From AP-15 sp963796155 (lineage in GTDB: Bacteria; Pseudomonadota; Alphaproteobacteria; ATCC43930; CGMCC-115725), in contig CAWCKT010000055.1 in NCBI GenBank assembly GCA_963796155.1, positions 1-64,000 on the forward strand: DNA of 64,000 nt. Direction: 5' to 3'. Below the pieces are notes generated by a model that saw only the letters and a list, made by a program, of their open reading frames with translations, had not been told where the DNA came from and ran no database searches. Every line of letters begins with the position of its first letter. The first letter of the stretch is position 1. Both the position numbers and the translations under genes were made by a program. Below are positions 18,744-28,278 of this stretch, piece by piece.

Positions 18744-19140
18744 ATGCCCAAAGGACAGATCGAAGCGTTGATGTGGGAACAGGCCTGTGAAGCGATGGAG
18801 CGCGCTCAGCGTCTCCACCGGCAGTTTTTCCATCGCAGCCGCGCGACACCCGCCTGGGAGGCGCCATGCGACATCTTCGAGGGTGACGAGGCGCTGACCA
18901 TCCTGATCGCCCTGCCCGGAGTTCGAGCTCGACCAGATCAAGGTGACGCTCAGCGCCGGCGTGTTGATCGTCAGCGGCGAGCGCCCTCTGCCGCGCGAAG
19001 TCAGGGACGCCAGGATTCACCGGCTGGAAATCCCACACGGGCATTTCCAGCGGCGGATCGAGCTGCCTCCCGCCCGGTTCGAGATCTCCGGCCGGCATTT
19101 GGCGAATGGCTGCCTGAAGCTGCAACTCCACAAGCTGTGA
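18744..19140 (+). pseudogene. Hsp20-family small heat-shock protein, single frameshift
   Basis: The N-terminal part (MPKGQIEALMWEQACEAMER to TILIALPGV) and the C-terminal part (DQIKVTLSAGVLIVSGER to LQLHKL) of one alpha-crystallin-domain protein lie in different frames. Removing one T at 18922-18923 restores ALPG-VELDQIKV, the normal beta-strand spacing, giving about 132 residues. The shift lies at GAGTTCG, where GAGTCG would be a GANTC methylation site, so sequencing error is plausible. The ATG has GGGGAGG upstream. It precedes lon by 46 bp, a sensible chaperone-protease heat-shock pair. Whether it is truly broken is unresolved. Confidence 0.85.
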
Positions 19141-19186
19141 CGGGTGAGCACGGCGCGCCATCGAGCCATTTTCAAGGATCTTTCCT

Positions 19187-21619
19187 ATGCCCCTCGAAGA
19201 CCATGAACTGCGCACCAGCGAGAGCGCTGCGGCCCCGCCGCCCGGTGCCATCGAGATGGCATTGGCCGGTATTCCGGCGCTCCCCGAAAATACGCTGATC
19301 TTGATCCCGACCCGCAACCTCGTTCTGTTTCCCGGTACGGTGCTGCCCATCACACTCGGTCGCCAGCGGACGATCGCGGCGGCGCAGGCGGCGATCCGGC
19401 TCAGCCGGCCGGTCGGGCTAGTGCTGCAGCGCGATGCCGGCACCGATGATCCGATCCCGGTCGACCTTCATCGCATGGGCACCGAGGCGAGCCTGTTGCG
19501 CTATGTGACGAGCCCGGACGGCACCCACCATGCGATCTGCCAGGGCGAGCGGCGCTTTCGCATCCTCGACTTCCTCGACGGCTATCCGTTCCTCGCCGCA
19601 CGGGTCGAGCACGTGCCCGAGGTCGAGTCGACCAGCAAGGATATCGCGGCGCGGCTGCTCAATCTGCGCAATCAGGCGATCGAGGTATTGGAGCTGCTGC
19701 CGCAGGTCCCGGGTGAGCTCGTCAACGCCGTGCAATCGGTCACCTCGGCCCCGGCGCTCGCCGATCTGATCGCGAGCTTCATGGACATCACTCCGGCCGA
19801 AAAGCAGGAGATCCTCGAGACGATAGACGTCGAGCGCCGGCTCGACCGGGTGTCGGCGATGCTCGCCTATCGCATCGAGGTGCTGCGGCTATCGCGCCAG
19901 ATCAGCGAGCAGACCAAGGGAAAGATCGACGACCGCCAGCGCGAGTTCCTGCTGCGCGAGCAGATCAAGACGATCCAGAAGGAGCTCGGCGAGGGCGAGG
20001 ACGCAAAAGCCCAGGAGATCGCCGAACTGGCCAAGAAGATCGCGGATGCAAAGATGCCGCCCGAGGTCGAGGAGCACGCCAAGCGCGAGCTCGCCAGGCT
20101 CGAACGGATGCCCGAGATGGCCGGCGAGTATTCGATGGCGCGCACCTACCTCGAATGGCTGACCGAGTTGCCTTGGTCGGTCGAGTCCGGGGGATCGATC
20201 GATATCGCCGAGGCGCGCCGCATCCTGGATGCCGACCACTACGGCCTGCAAAAGGTCAAGCGGCGTATCCTCGAATACCTGGCGATCCACCAGCTGAACC
20301 CGGGCGGCCGCAGCCCGATCCTATGTTTTGTCGGCCCGCCCGGTGTCGGCAAGACCTCGCTCGGGCAGAGCATCGCCAGAGCGACGGGCCGGAAATTCGT
20401 CCGGGTCAGCCTCGGCGGTACGCATGACGAAGCCGAGATCCGCGGGCATCGCCGGACCTATATCGGGGCATTGCCGGGGAACATCATTCAGGGGATCCGC
20501 AGGGCCGGCAGCCGCGATTGCGTGATGATGCTGGACGAGGTCGACAAGCTCGGACGTGGCATCCAGGGCGACCCGTCCTCGGCGCTGCTGGAGGTGCTCG
20601 ACCCGGAGCAGAACTCGACCTTTCGCGACAATTATCTCGGGGTGCCGTTCGATCTCTCGCGGGTCATGTTCATCACCACCGCGAACGTCCTCGACACTGT
20701 CCCCGGCCCGCTGCGCGACCGCATGGAGGTCATCGACCTTCCGGGCTATGTAGAGGACGAAAAATTCGAGATTGCCCGCCGCTATCTCGTCGACCGCCAG
20801 CTCAAGGCCAACGGATTGACCGCGGAGCGGGCCGAGATCACCGACGCGGCGATCCATGCGATCATCCGCGACTACACCCGCGAAGCCGGCGTGCGCCAGC
20901 TCGAGCGGGAGATAGGTGCGGTGCTGCGAAGTGCCGCGATGCGCATTGCCGAGGGAACCGCGCAACGCGTGCGGATCGAACCGGACGACTTGGCCGTGAT
21001 CCTCGGGCCGCCGCGCTTCGAGGGCGAGGTTGCGATGCGCACGAGCGTCCCGGGTGTCGCCACCGGCCTCGCCTGGACCCCGGTCGGCGGCGATATCCTG
21101 TTTATCGAGGCGACCCGCATCCCCGGCGACGGGCGGCTGATCCTGACGGGGCAACTCGGCGACGTGATGAAGGAGAGCGCGCAAGCGGCGCTGAGCCTCG
21201 TCAAAGCGCGGGCGTCGGCGTTCGGGCTCGACTCGGCAATGTTCGCAAAGAGCGACATTCACATCCATGTCCCCGCCGGTGCCATCCCCAAGGACGGGCC
21301 GAGCGCGGGGGTCGCGATGTTCACCGCCCTCGTCTCGCTCTTGACCAATCGGACGGCGCGCAGCGACACGGCGATGACCGGCGAGATCAGCTTGCGCGGC
21401 CTGGTGCTGCCCGTCGGTGGCATCAAAGAAAAGGTCGTCGCGGCTGCCCGCGCCGGCCTCGCCACGGTCATCCTGCCGGCGCGCAACCGCAAGGACTACG
21501 AGGAAATCCCCGAGGCCGCGCGCAACGCCTTGCGCTTTCTGTGGGCCGAACGGGTCGAGGACGTGATCGAAGCGGCGCTCGATCCGGTGAACGAGCCCAG
21601 CCTAGCCGTGGGTGCCTGA
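19187..21619 (+). CDS. lon: ATP-dependent protease Lon (LonA)
   Basis: An 810-residue LonA. The N-terminal substrate domain spans about 35-235, followed by a coiled linker; Walker A GPPGVGKT is at 383-390 and Walker B MMLDEVDK at 447-454. The protease domain has catalytic Ser706 in PKDGPSAG and Lys749 in GGIKEK. All catalytic elements are intact and the length is typical. It degrades misfolded and regulatory proteins in the cytoplasm. The upstream neighbour is a small heat-shock protein gene on the same strand, so a stress-induced transcription unit is likely, though I did not find a clear sigma-32 promoter. It may be a second Lon copy in the genome. Confidence 0.97.
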   Translation: MPLEDHELRTSESAAAPPPGAIEMALAGIPALPENTLILIPTRNLVLFPGTVLPITLGRQRTIAAAQAAIRLSRPVGLVLQRDAGTDDPIPVDLHRMGTEASLLRYVTSPDGTHHAICQGERRFRILDFLDGYPFLAARVEHVPEVESTSKDIAARLLNLRNQAIEVLELLPQVPGELVNAVQSVTSAPALADLIASFMDITPAEKQEILETIDVERRLDRVSAMLAYRIEVLRLSRQISEQTKGKIDDRQREFLLREQIKTIQKELGEGEDAKAQEIAELAKKIADAKMPPEVEEHAKRELARLERMPEMAGEYSMARTYLEWLTELPWSVESGGSIDIAEARRILDADHYGLQKVKRRILEYLAIHQLNPGGRSPILCFVGPPGVGKTSLGQSIARATGRKFVRVSLGGTHDEAEIRGHRRTYIGALPGNIIQGIRRAGSRDCVMMLDEVDKLGRGIQGDPSSALLEVLDPEQNSTFRDNYLGVPFDLSRVMFITTANVLDTVPGPLRDRMEVIDLPGYVEDEKFEIARRYLVDRQLKANGLTAERAEITDAAIHAIIRDYTREAGVRQLEREIGAVLRSAAMRIAEGTAQRVRIEPDDLAVILGPPRFEGEVAMRTSVPGVATGLAWTPVGGDILFIEATRIPGDGRLILTGQLGDVMKESAQAALSLVKARASAFGLDSAMFAKSDIHIHVPAGAIPKDGPSAGVAMFTALVSLLTNRTARSDTAMTGEISLRGLVLPVGGIKEKVVAAARAGLATVILPARNRKDYEEIPEAARNALRFLWAERVEDVIEAALDPVNEPSLAVGA

Positions 21620-21708
21620 CGACCCCCGGCCAATCACCCGATTGACACCTCCCGCGACCGGGGGAGGCTGTGTGCCCGAACGGGACATCCCGCTGCCCGG
21701 GGGCCTGC

Positions 21709-23790
21709 TTAGGACGCGGTCTCCAGCTGCTGGGGTAGGGTGAACTGAAAGACCGCACCCTGGGTTGTGTTTGGCGTGGCCCATAAGCGTCCGCCATGCG
21801 CCTCGACGATCGAACGGCAGATAGACAGTCCCATGCCCATGCCATCCGGCTTGGTCGTGTAGAATGCGTCGAAGAGTCGATCCAGGCTCTCCGGGTTCAG
21901 TCCCGGGCCCCAATCCTGCACGGCGACGCGCACGCCGTTTGCTCCATCTGCCTCGGTGCTGATCAGCAACTCCCGCGACCCCTCGTCCGATCCGCTCATC
22001 GCTTCGACGGCGTTGAGGATCAGGTTGAGCATCACTTGTTGAAGCTGGATCCGATCTCCCGGAACGAGCGGCAAGCCTTCCGCCAGCCGTGTCTGCAGCA
22101 AAGTCCCGGTTCTGCGCAGTTCGCTGCCGCTCAGTGCGATGACTTCGCGGATCACCTCGTTGATGTCCAGCAGGTCCTGGCGCGGCGGGGCCTTTCCGAC
22201 GAGCGCACGCATCCGGCTGATGACGTCGCCGGCTCGTCTCCCGGCCCTGACGATCCGATCGAGAGCCTGTCGAACCTCCTCCGGATCGGGTGGCTGCATA
22301 TTGAGCCAGCGCAAAGCGGCCTGCGCATTGGTGACCACCGCGGCGATCGGCTGATTGACCTCATGGGCGATCGAGGCCGTCAGCTGCCCCATGGCCATGA
22401 TGCGGTTGGCGTGCGCGAGCGCCTGTCGTTCTTCCTCCGCCCGCCTGCGTTCGGTCACATCCATCACCGTCCCCACGAATTCGACTAGATCGCCGGATGG
22501 GCCGAAAACCGGGTGGCCGATCATGTGGATCTCCCTGATCTCGCCGCCCGGATGCACAATCCGATAGACCGCATCGAAATCCACCCTTTCGCGGATTGCT
22601 GTCGCGAACTGTTCTCTCGTTCTGGGCCGGTCATCGGGATGGATGCGCTGCAGGACTTCCTCCGATCGCGGTGTCCCCGCTGTGGGATCGAAACCCAGGA
22701 CGCGGAACGTTTCCTCGGACCAGTAGGTGTTTTCACCCGTCGCCGGGATCGTTGCCCAACTGCCCGTGTGGCTCAGCCGTTGCGCTTCCGACAAATAAGC
22801 TTCGCCCCGCCGCAGGATTTCTTCCGCGTGCTTGCGCTCGGTGATATCCGTGATCGCCCCGACAAATTCCAACGACCCGGACTCTTCTTTCTTCGAAGGA
22901 TGGCCCACAACATAAAGATACTTGACTGAACCATCGGGCATTAGCAATCGATGTTCGTAATTGATCTCCTTCCCTTCCTGCGTTGCACGTTCGATTGTTT
23001 GCTGAACACGGGCTCTGTCGTTGGGATGAGTCCGTTGAAGCACGAACTCCACGGTCGGCTGATCGGCTCGGTTGTATTCGAAGATGCGAAAGGTTTCCTC
23101 CGACCAATAGAGTTTCCCGCTAGAAACATTCCAACCGAAACTGCCCGTATGGCTCAGCCTCTGCGCTTCCGTCAAATAGGCTTCGCTGCGTTGCAACTCG
23201 GCGGTACGTTCCGCGACCTTTGTCTCGAGTTCGTCGTGGGCCTTGCGAAGCTGTTGCTCGCTTTCGCGTATCGCTTCCTCGGCGCGGCGGTGCTCGTCGA
23301 CGAGGCGAGCCGTCCGAAATGCCGTTGCGGCATGATTCGCCGCTACGGAGAGCAGCAGCTGGTCAATCTCGGTCGGAAAGTCGGTGTGAGTCGATGCCGC
23401 GGCAACCAGACCGCCCTCGGCATCGACGCCGACAGGGATGACAATACCGCAGCAGCGTTGCGCATCATTGCCAATGTCACGAACGATTTCCCTGCGCGAC
23501 AATCGGCCATTGACGGCGACGTGATATTGCAGCCATTCCGGGAATGCTTGCCATGCGCTGCCCCGCACGATTTCGGCCGCGGCGCCCCCATTGGGATCGC
23601 ACAAACGCACAAAAGCGAAGTCGAGGTGCAATGAATTGACCAGCACGTCGGCGAGCCCGGTCACGATCGCGGGGGGCTCTCTGCCGACCCACGCCGCCGG
23701 GACGGTAGACAATGCGACGAGGTCCCTGAGCGCTCTTCGCAGCCGCAGGGCGTCAGCCTCGGGACCCTCTCGGCATTGGCTCGTGATCAT
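21709..23790 (-). CDS. GAF-PAS-PAS sensor histidine kinase
   Basis: A 693-residue soluble kinase. Order: GAF-like domain (about 20-165), coiled coil (about 165-200), two PAS/PAC modules (about 203-325 and 329-450, near repeats of SEAYLTEAQRLSHTGS), HisKA with phospho-acceptor His476 in SIAHEVNQP, and a HATPase_c domain with N box LNLILNAVEAM, DWGPGL and GMGMGLSI. No membrane segments. The HEVNQP kinase class is common with FixJ-type regulators in alphaproteobacteria. It overlaps the MEDS gene by 4 bp and a receiver gene is just upstream, so all three form one sensory operon; the signal is unknown. Confidence 0.94.
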   Translation of the reverse strand: MITSQCREGPEADALRLRRALRDLVALSTVPAAWVGREPPAIVTGLADVLVNSLHLDFAFVRLCDPNGGAAAEIVRGSAWQAFPEWLQYHVAVNGRLSRREIVRDIGNDAQRCCGIVIPVGVDAEGGLVAAASTHTDFPTEIDQLLLSVAANHAATAFRTARLVDEHRRAEEAIRESEQQLRKAHDELETKVAERTAELQRSEAYLTEAQRLSHTGSFGWNVSSGKLYWSEETFRIFEYNRADQPTVEFVLQRTHPNDRARVQQTIERATQEGKEINYEHRLLMPDGSVKYLYVVGHPSKKEESGSLEFVGAITDITERKHAEEILRRGEAYLSEAQRLSHTGSWATIPATGENTYWSEETFRVLGFDPTAGTPRSEEVLQRIHPDDRPRTREQFATAIRERVDFDAVYRIVHPGGEIREIHMIGHPVFGPSGDLVEFVGTVMDVTERRRAEEERQALAHANRIMAMGQLTASIAHEVNQPIAAVVTNAQAALRWLNMQPPDPEEVRQALDRIVRAGRRAGDVISRMRALVGKAPPRQDLLDINEVIREVIALSGSELRRTGTLLQTRLAEGLPLVPGDRIQLQQVMLNLILNAVEAMSGSDEGSRELLISTEADGANGVRVAVQDWGPGLNPESLDRLFDAFYTTKPDGMGMGLSICRSIVEAHGGRLWATPNTTQGAVFQFTLPQQLETAS

Positions 23791-24428
23791 CCGGCTCGTG
23801 CGGACCCGCGCCTCTCCCGGATTTCGAGCAGGAACTGGTCAGGAGGAACAAAGAACGGATTCTCCTGCAGCACCTCTCCGATGATCACGACCGGGTGCGT
23901 CCTCATGATGTCCATCATCACGCCGGCACTGAACTTCGACAGATCATAGGTGCAGATGACCGGGTCGGCGTATTTGGGAAGCACGTAGTTGAGGCGTGTC
24001 TCGTATTCCACCAGGTCATCCACACCTGGTTTGTCGAGCAGCGCCCATTCCATATGCGCTAGCAACCGGGTGAGGGGATAGCCGGAAGCCGCTCCCGATT
24101 GGAGCACCTCTTCGAGCAAGGCCAGCATCGCGTCCTGATCGAAGCGATCACCGCGCAAGTAAGCGTCCTGCCAGCGTCGCAACTCGAGCTGGCCGGTACC
24201 CATCGCTTGCTCCACGTCGATGCCGGCTTCGGCGAGCCGCTTCAGATGTTCCGGCTGCAACTCGGGGTCCACGATGTGGAAGGCTTTGTCTCCCCGGTCA
24301 AACCCCTCTTTGATGAACGAGCGAAGCACCCTGTGCTCCTCGTCGATGCCGTTGAAGAAAGCGCAAATGTGACGGTGCTGACGGAGACTGCTCCCGGCAC
24401 ACTGCACGAAACCGCCGTTTGTTCCCAT
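23787..24428 (-). CDS. MEDS-domain sensory protein
   Basis: A 213-residue protein with the MEDS (DcmR-like sensory) fold: HRHICAFFNGIDEEHRVL near the N-terminus, DKAFHIVDPE, a central HMEWALL and a C-terminal VICTYDLSKFS. The family occurs alone or fused to histidine kinases and regulators in methylotrophs, methanogens and others, and is thought to bind small hydrocarbon-type ligands. Its stop overlaps the kinase start by 4 bp, so it probably delivers or gates the signal of that kinase. No enzymatic motif seen. Confidence 0.85.
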   Translation of the reverse strand: MGTNGGFVQCAGSSLRQHRHICAFFNGIDEEHRVLRSFIKEGFDRGDKAFHIVDPELQPEHLKRLAEAGIDVEQAMGTGQLELRRWQDAYLRGDRFDQDAMLALLEEVLQSGAASGYPLTRLLAHMEWALLDKPGVDDLVEYETRLNYVLPKYADPVICTYDLSKFSAGVMMDIMRTHPVVIIGEVLQENPFFVPPDQFLLEIRERRGSARAG

Positions 24429-24431
24429 ATT

Positions 24432-24821
24432 TTACCTCCCGCCGCTACGGGCCTGTGTCAGCGCCGAGCGGATGCAAGCGAGCAAGTCATCCTCATCAAA
24501 GGGCTTGCTCAGGTAGCCGATGACGCCGGCAGAGAGCGCGCGCGCCCGAACGCCATCGTCAGGATACGCCGTGATCAGGATGGTTGGAATGCGCTTTCCG
24601 GAAGTCGACAAGTGCTGGTACAGCTCGAGCCCGGTCATTCCAGGCATTTGCACATCGGCGATCAGGCAGGAGCATCGGCGGAGATGGGGCGAGCGCAAAA
24701 ACTCTTCTGCCGACGCAGCGGCTTCGGCCCGATGTCCCAACGACTTCATGAGACCCTTGACCGCCTCGCGCACCAACTCGTCATCATCGACGATCGAAAT
24801 CAGGGGCTTTGCTGTTGCCAC
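24432..24821 (-). CDS. Single-domain response regulator (FixJ-type receiver)
   Basis: A 129-residue receiver domain without output domain. The acidic pocket IVDDDE is near residues 10-15, phospho-acceptor Asp56 in LIADVQMPGMTG, a switch Thr in LITAYPDD and the conserved Lys in YLSKPFDE. I chose GTG 24821 (protein begins MATAKPLISIVDDD) because GGGAG lies about seven bases upstream and upstream residues are not receiver-like; the frame itself is open to 25019. It is 3 bp from the MEDS gene and is the likely phosphate acceptor of the kinase. Confidence 0.9.
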   Translation of the reverse strand: MATAKPLISIVDDDELVREAVKGLMKSLGHRAEAAASAEEFLRSPHLRRCSCLIADVQMPGMTGLELYQHLSTSGKRIPTILITAYPDDGVRARALSAGVIGYLSKPFDEDDLLACIRSALTQARSGGR

Positions 24822-25122
24822 ACGAACTCCCGAAGTTATGACGCTCCGCGATCCGAGGCCCCTGGGCACGGGGTGATGCTCATCGTACTTCAGAAAGAAT
24901 GAGACAAACTCAGTAGTCAGGCGATTATACTTTCGTATAAGCTGGGCTGCTGCGAGGGTGATCGACGTTGTCCGCCCCTCGCCCGGTGTTACCGGCGGAC
25001 GGCAAGCGTCCGCGACCACGATAGCGCTTCCCTCGTCGAACCTGGAAACTTAAGATGTGCCGAGTGCGAGATGGCCACCCGCGCGGTTGGTTACGGTGGG
25101 TCCATCGCAGCAGGCGCAAACG

Positions 25123-25755
25123 ATGACCGAACAGCCGACCGTCATTATCGTCGATGACGACCCGGGGATCCGTGAAGGGCTCGAAAGCTTGCTGCGGTCG
25201 GTCGGCCTGCAAGTCAAGGCGATGGCGTCGGTTCCCGAATTCCTCAACGAAGGGCGCCCGGACGGCGCCACTTGCCTCGTGCTCGATGTCAGGTTGCCTG
25301 GCCGAAGCGGTCTCGATTTTCAGCGGGAGCTCTCGGCGGCAAACATTCACGTGCCGATCATCTTCATCACCGGATACGGCGACATCCCGATGTCCGTCCA
25401 GGCGATAAAGGGAGGAGCGATCGAGTTCCTGACCAAGCCGTTCCGCGATCAAGGCCTGCTCGATGCGATCCAGCTGGGCCTCGCCCGAGATCGCGCATGG
25501 CTGGAGAACGAGAAGACGATCGCCGCGTTGCGGGCGCGTTTCGAGACGCTCACCCCCCGTGAGCGCGAGGTGATGGCCTTGGTGGTGGCTGGCCGCCTCA
25601 ACAAGCAGATCGCCTGGGACATCGGCGTCAGCGAGGTCACGGTAAAAGTCCATCGCGGCCAGGTCATGCGAAAGATGGAGGCGGCTTCGCTGCCCGACTT
25701 GGCCCGGATGGCCGACAAGCTGAACGTCGCGGCGGAAAAGTCTCAAAGCGGTTAG
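25123..25755 (+). CDS. FixJ-family response regulator (receiver plus LuxR HTH)
   Basis: A 210-residue regulator with receiver domain (about 5-120; DDD at 11-13, Asp55 in LVLDVRLPG, Lys in FLTKPF) and a C-terminal LuxR helix-turn-helix (LTPREREVMALVVAG ... VSEVTVKVHRGQVMRKM). ATG 25123 gives the usual N-terminus MTEQPTVIIVDDDPG; the open frame upstream is not receiver-like. It is divergent from the MEDS/kinase/receiver operon and is probably its transcriptional output, with a shared control region at 24822-25122. That region is about 300 bp and shows no gene. Confidence 0.93.
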   Translation: MTEQPTVIIVDDDPGIREGLESLLRSVGLQVKAMASVPEFLNEGRPDGATCLVLDVRLPGRSGLDFQRELSAANIHVPIIFITGYGDIPMSVQAIKGGAIEFLTKPFRDQGLLDAIQLGLARDRAWLENEKTIAALRARFETLTPREREVMALVVAGRLNKQIAWDIGVSEVTVKVHRGQVMRKMEAASLPDLARMADKLNVAAEKSQSG

Positions 25756-25940
25756 ACCGAGGCGCAGGTCCGGCCGGCGGCCGGGTGGTTCCTCCTTCCC
25801 TTTCGCCAGCCGTCCTATACCAAAGTGTAATGCGAATGATTCTCAGGCGGTATCCCTTCATCCGCAGGTGCAATAGCACGGCCTGAAATGCCCCGTTAGC
25901 CTCGATCCGCTGTTCTGCTCCTTCTACCGGGGAGAGGCTG

Positions 25941-26450
25941 ATGCAAGACCAACAACAGTGGGTCGGTCAGGATAACTCGCCGAGGTCTCGGCCTTGGTCG
26001 AGCCCGGCAGCAGATGACGCGACGCTCGAATTCGGTCGTTTTCGCGTCCTGCTGCGCCAACGGCAATTGATCGCCGATGGCGGGCCGATAGAGTTGGGGA
26101 CGCGCGCCCTCGATCTCCTGCTCATCCTGCTGGAGGCCGACGGATCGCTGGTCACCAAGGACGAGCTTATGACCCGTGTGTGGCCTGGCATCAATGTCGC
26201 GGAAGAGAATTTGAAGGTTCAGATTTCCGCATTGCGCAAGGCTCTCGGCGAAGACCGCGACTTTATCCGCACCGAGTTCGGCCGCGGCTATCGGTTCACT
26301 GCCGCGGTACGCTCGACTGTCGCCTGGAGTGCTTGCCGGCGGTCGGCGCGACGACGGGCCTGGTTGGTTCCTCAATGGATTTCTCGGCGACGTCCGGTTG
26401 GTTCGTCCCGAGATTTCTCTGGCAGACGACTTTTATCCTGCTCACACTGA
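25941..26450 (+). CDS. Winged-helix (OmpR/CadC-type) DNA-binding protein
   Basis: A 169-residue protein with a trans_reg_C winged-helix domain (about 30-125): FGRFRVLLRQRQLIADG, GTRALDLLLILLEADG, LVTKDELMTRVWPG and GRGYRF are the hallmark segments. No receiver domain. The C-terminal 45 residues are Arg/Ser/Trp-rich and may be a frame-shifted remnant of a longer regulator of the type followed by ATPase or TPR domains, but this cannot be shown. GGGGAGAGG lies upstream of the ATG. Target unknown. Confidence 0.8.
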   Translation: MQDQQQWVGQDNSPRSRPWSSPAADDATLEFGRFRVLLRQRQLIADGGPIELGTRALDLLLILLEADGSLVTKDELMTRVWPGINVAEENLKVQISALRKALGEDRDFIRTEFGRGYRFTAAVRSTVAWSACRRSARRRAWLVPQWISRRRPVGSSRDFSGRRLLSCSH

Positions 26451-26507
26451 GAGCACAGCGTCCTGCCGGGACTCGATTGGCTCACCCTGCAAAAGGGAGG
26501 GGACGTG

Positions 26508-27191
26508 ATGATAGGCGTTCTTCCAGCGATCTTTAATCAGCCCATCGGCCGGCCGATCGTACCGAAAACCCCATTTTGGAAAGCTGCGGCTTTTGCCGCC
26601 GGGCTCGGCTTGAGTACGGTGTCCTACTCGGTCCATGCCGCGCCGGTGAGCGGGGGCGATACCGTGCAGGGCCTCTATGACGCGCTGCTCAGCACGATGA
26701 AGAATGGCCGGACACTGGGCCAAAGCGGGCGCTTCACGCAACTGGCACCGGTCATTCGCCGAACCTTCGACATCCCCTCGATGGCACGGCTTTCGATCGG
26801 TCCCTTCTGGACCAGCCTGAGCGACGCCCAGCGCCAGCAAGCCATCGAGAGTTTTGGGCGGTACATCTCGGCGATCTATGCCGACCGGTTCGACAGCTAT
26901 AACGGACAAAAGCTCGAGGTCACCGGCGAACAGCCCGCCCCGGCCGGAGTGATGGTGAAAAGCCAGATCATCAAAGCCAGCGGCGAGCCGGTCAAAGTCG
27001 ACTACATGATGCGCCGCAATGGCGAAAGCTGGCTGATCTCCGACATCTACCTCGACGGCGCGATCAGCGAAGTGGCGACCCGCCGCTCCGAATTTGCCGC
27101 CATCCTGCGAACCGACGGCATCGACGGCCTGATCGCGGCGCTCAACCGCAAGGCGGACATCCTCACCGGGACGACGGCTAAAGCGCTCTAA
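26508..27191 (+). CDS. HpnM/MlaC-family (Ttg2D-like) periplasmic lipid-transport protein
   Basis: About 227 residues with an N-terminal hydrophobic export segment (AAAFAAGLGLSTVSYSVHAAP, cleavage near ...VHA-AP) and an MlaC-like body: RTFDIPSMARLSIG, FGRYISAIYADRFDSYNGQ, VDYMMRRNGESWLISDIYLDG. MlaC proteins carry phospholipids between outer and inner membranes; HpnM is the version linked to hopanoids. No hopanoid or mla genes lie beside it here. AGGGAGGGG precedes the start; GTG 26505 is an equal alternative. Orphan location makes the exact role uncertain. Confidence 0.85.
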   Translation: MIGVLPAIFNQPIGRPIVPKTPFWKAAAFAAGLGLSTVSYSVHAAPVSGGDTVQGLYDALLSTMKNGRTLGQSGRFTQLAPVIRRTFDIPSMARLSIGPFWTSLSDAQRQQAIESFGRYISAIYADRFDSYNGQKLEVTGEQPAPAGVMVKSQIIKASGEPVKVDYMMRRNGESWLISDIYLDGAISEVATRRSEFAAILRTDGIDGLIAALNRKADILTGTTAKAL

Positions 27192-27238
27192 AATCATCAA
27201 GTCGAATAGGCTGGCAATCCTTTGCATCGCTCGACCGC

Positions 27239-28168
27239 TTAGAATGAAAGGGTGGAGAGATACATTGGAAATTCGGCTTCCGCCAGGTTGCCGGCGGCGC
27301 TCAGCCACTGCCGTAGGGCGGTAACTGCAGGCGCCGTGCTGCTCGTCTCGCGCGAATAAACGAAATACCCCCGGGTCCGAAGCGCGGGCTCCCTGATCGG
27401 CGCCACCAGCCGTCCCTCGCGCAGTTCGTCGCAGACGAGCGCCACGGGGCCCATGACTATGCCAAGCCCCTCGATCGCAGCCTGAATCGCAAAGTAGAAA
27501 TGCTCAAAGACCTGATCGCGGGTCGGCCTGAGATCGGCGATGCCCGCGGCGGTCAGCCAACGCGGCCACATATCGCGTCGCGTTGCCGCGTGGAGCAGCG
27601 TGTGCCGCGAAAGGTCCGCCGGTGCTCGTAAGGGACGCTCCTTCATCAGGCTGGGGCTCAGCAGCGGCAAATACGCCTCGCCAAGAAACCGGCTGCCAAC
27701 CCAACCGGGCTGGCGCGACGGTCCCGAGACGACGACATCGACATCCATGCGGAATTGCTCGGCCGGCGTGCTGGCCGTGACAATTCGCAGTTCGAGGGCG
27801 GAGTGTTCACGCTGAAACTCGGGCAGACGCGGAATCAGCCAGCGCATCGCGAACGTCGGGAGGGCGGAGATGTGGAGCAAGCCGCGAGCGTGAACGCCGC
27901 CTCGCAATCGCAGGGCGGCGATCGCCAGCCGATCCAGCGCAGGCCCGGCGTCGGCAAGGAGGTCCGTCCCGGCCGGCGTCGGTACTGCGTGACGGCTCGT
28001 CCGCAAGAAGAGTTTGGTGCCGAGCCAATCTTCGAGCATGCGAATCTGTCGGCTTACTGCGCCGTGGGTCACGCCCAGCTCTTCCGCGGCGCGTGTGAAG
28101 CTGCCGAGCCGCGCCGCGGCCTCGAAGGCTTTGATTGCATTCAGCGGCGGCAGGCGCGCACGGGCCAT
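27239..28168 (-). CDS. LysR-family transcriptional regulator (GcvA-like)
   Basis: A 309-residue LysR regulator. The N-terminal winged HTH (about 5-65) reads LNAIKAFEAAARLGSFTRAA and GVTHGAVSRQIRMLEDWLG, the pattern of the GcvA subgroup, followed by a periplasmic-binding-like effector domain (about 90-300). It is divergent from the MFS gene with a 110 bp gap, so it probably regulates that transporter and itself. No diagnostic T-N11-A operator was picked with certainty in the gap. Confidence 0.92.
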   Translation of the reverse strand: MARARLPPLNAIKAFEAAARLGSFTRAAEELGVTHGAVSRQIRMLEDWLGTKLFLRTSRHAVPTPAGTDLLADAGPALDRLAIAALRLRGGVHARGLLHISALPTFAMRWLIPRLPEFQREHSALELRIVTASTPAEQFRMDVDVVVSGPSRQPGWVGSRFLGEAYLPLLSPSLMKERPLRAPADLSRHTLLHAATRRDMWPRWLTAAGIADLRPTRDQVFEHFYFAIQAAIEGLGIVMGPVALVCDELREGRLVAPIREPALRTRGYFVYSRETSSTAPAVTALRQWLSAAGNLAEAEFPMYLSTLSF

Positions 28169-28278
28169 AAGCGTGAGTTTTCCTCACATCCAACTGTCAG
28201 AACAAGTCGTTTGTCATCAAACCGTCATGAGGCCAAATAACCGACGGATGAGCGCGCAAGAGCCTGCTCGAACCCCCC

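Noticed and set aside
20518..21645. 375-codon frame overlapping lon on the same strand
   Set aside because: Arg/Pro/Gly-rich composition of an out-of-frame GC-rich shadow; lon itself is unambiguous.
21640..21700. Possible bidirectional terminator between lon and the kinase gene
   Set aside because: A GC stem is present but without a T-run on either strand and with a poor loop.
25829..25845. Fur-like palindrome (GAATGATTCTC) upstream of the winged-helix gene
   Set aside because: Only a partial match to iron-box consensus and no iron genes adjacent; not distinguishable from chance.
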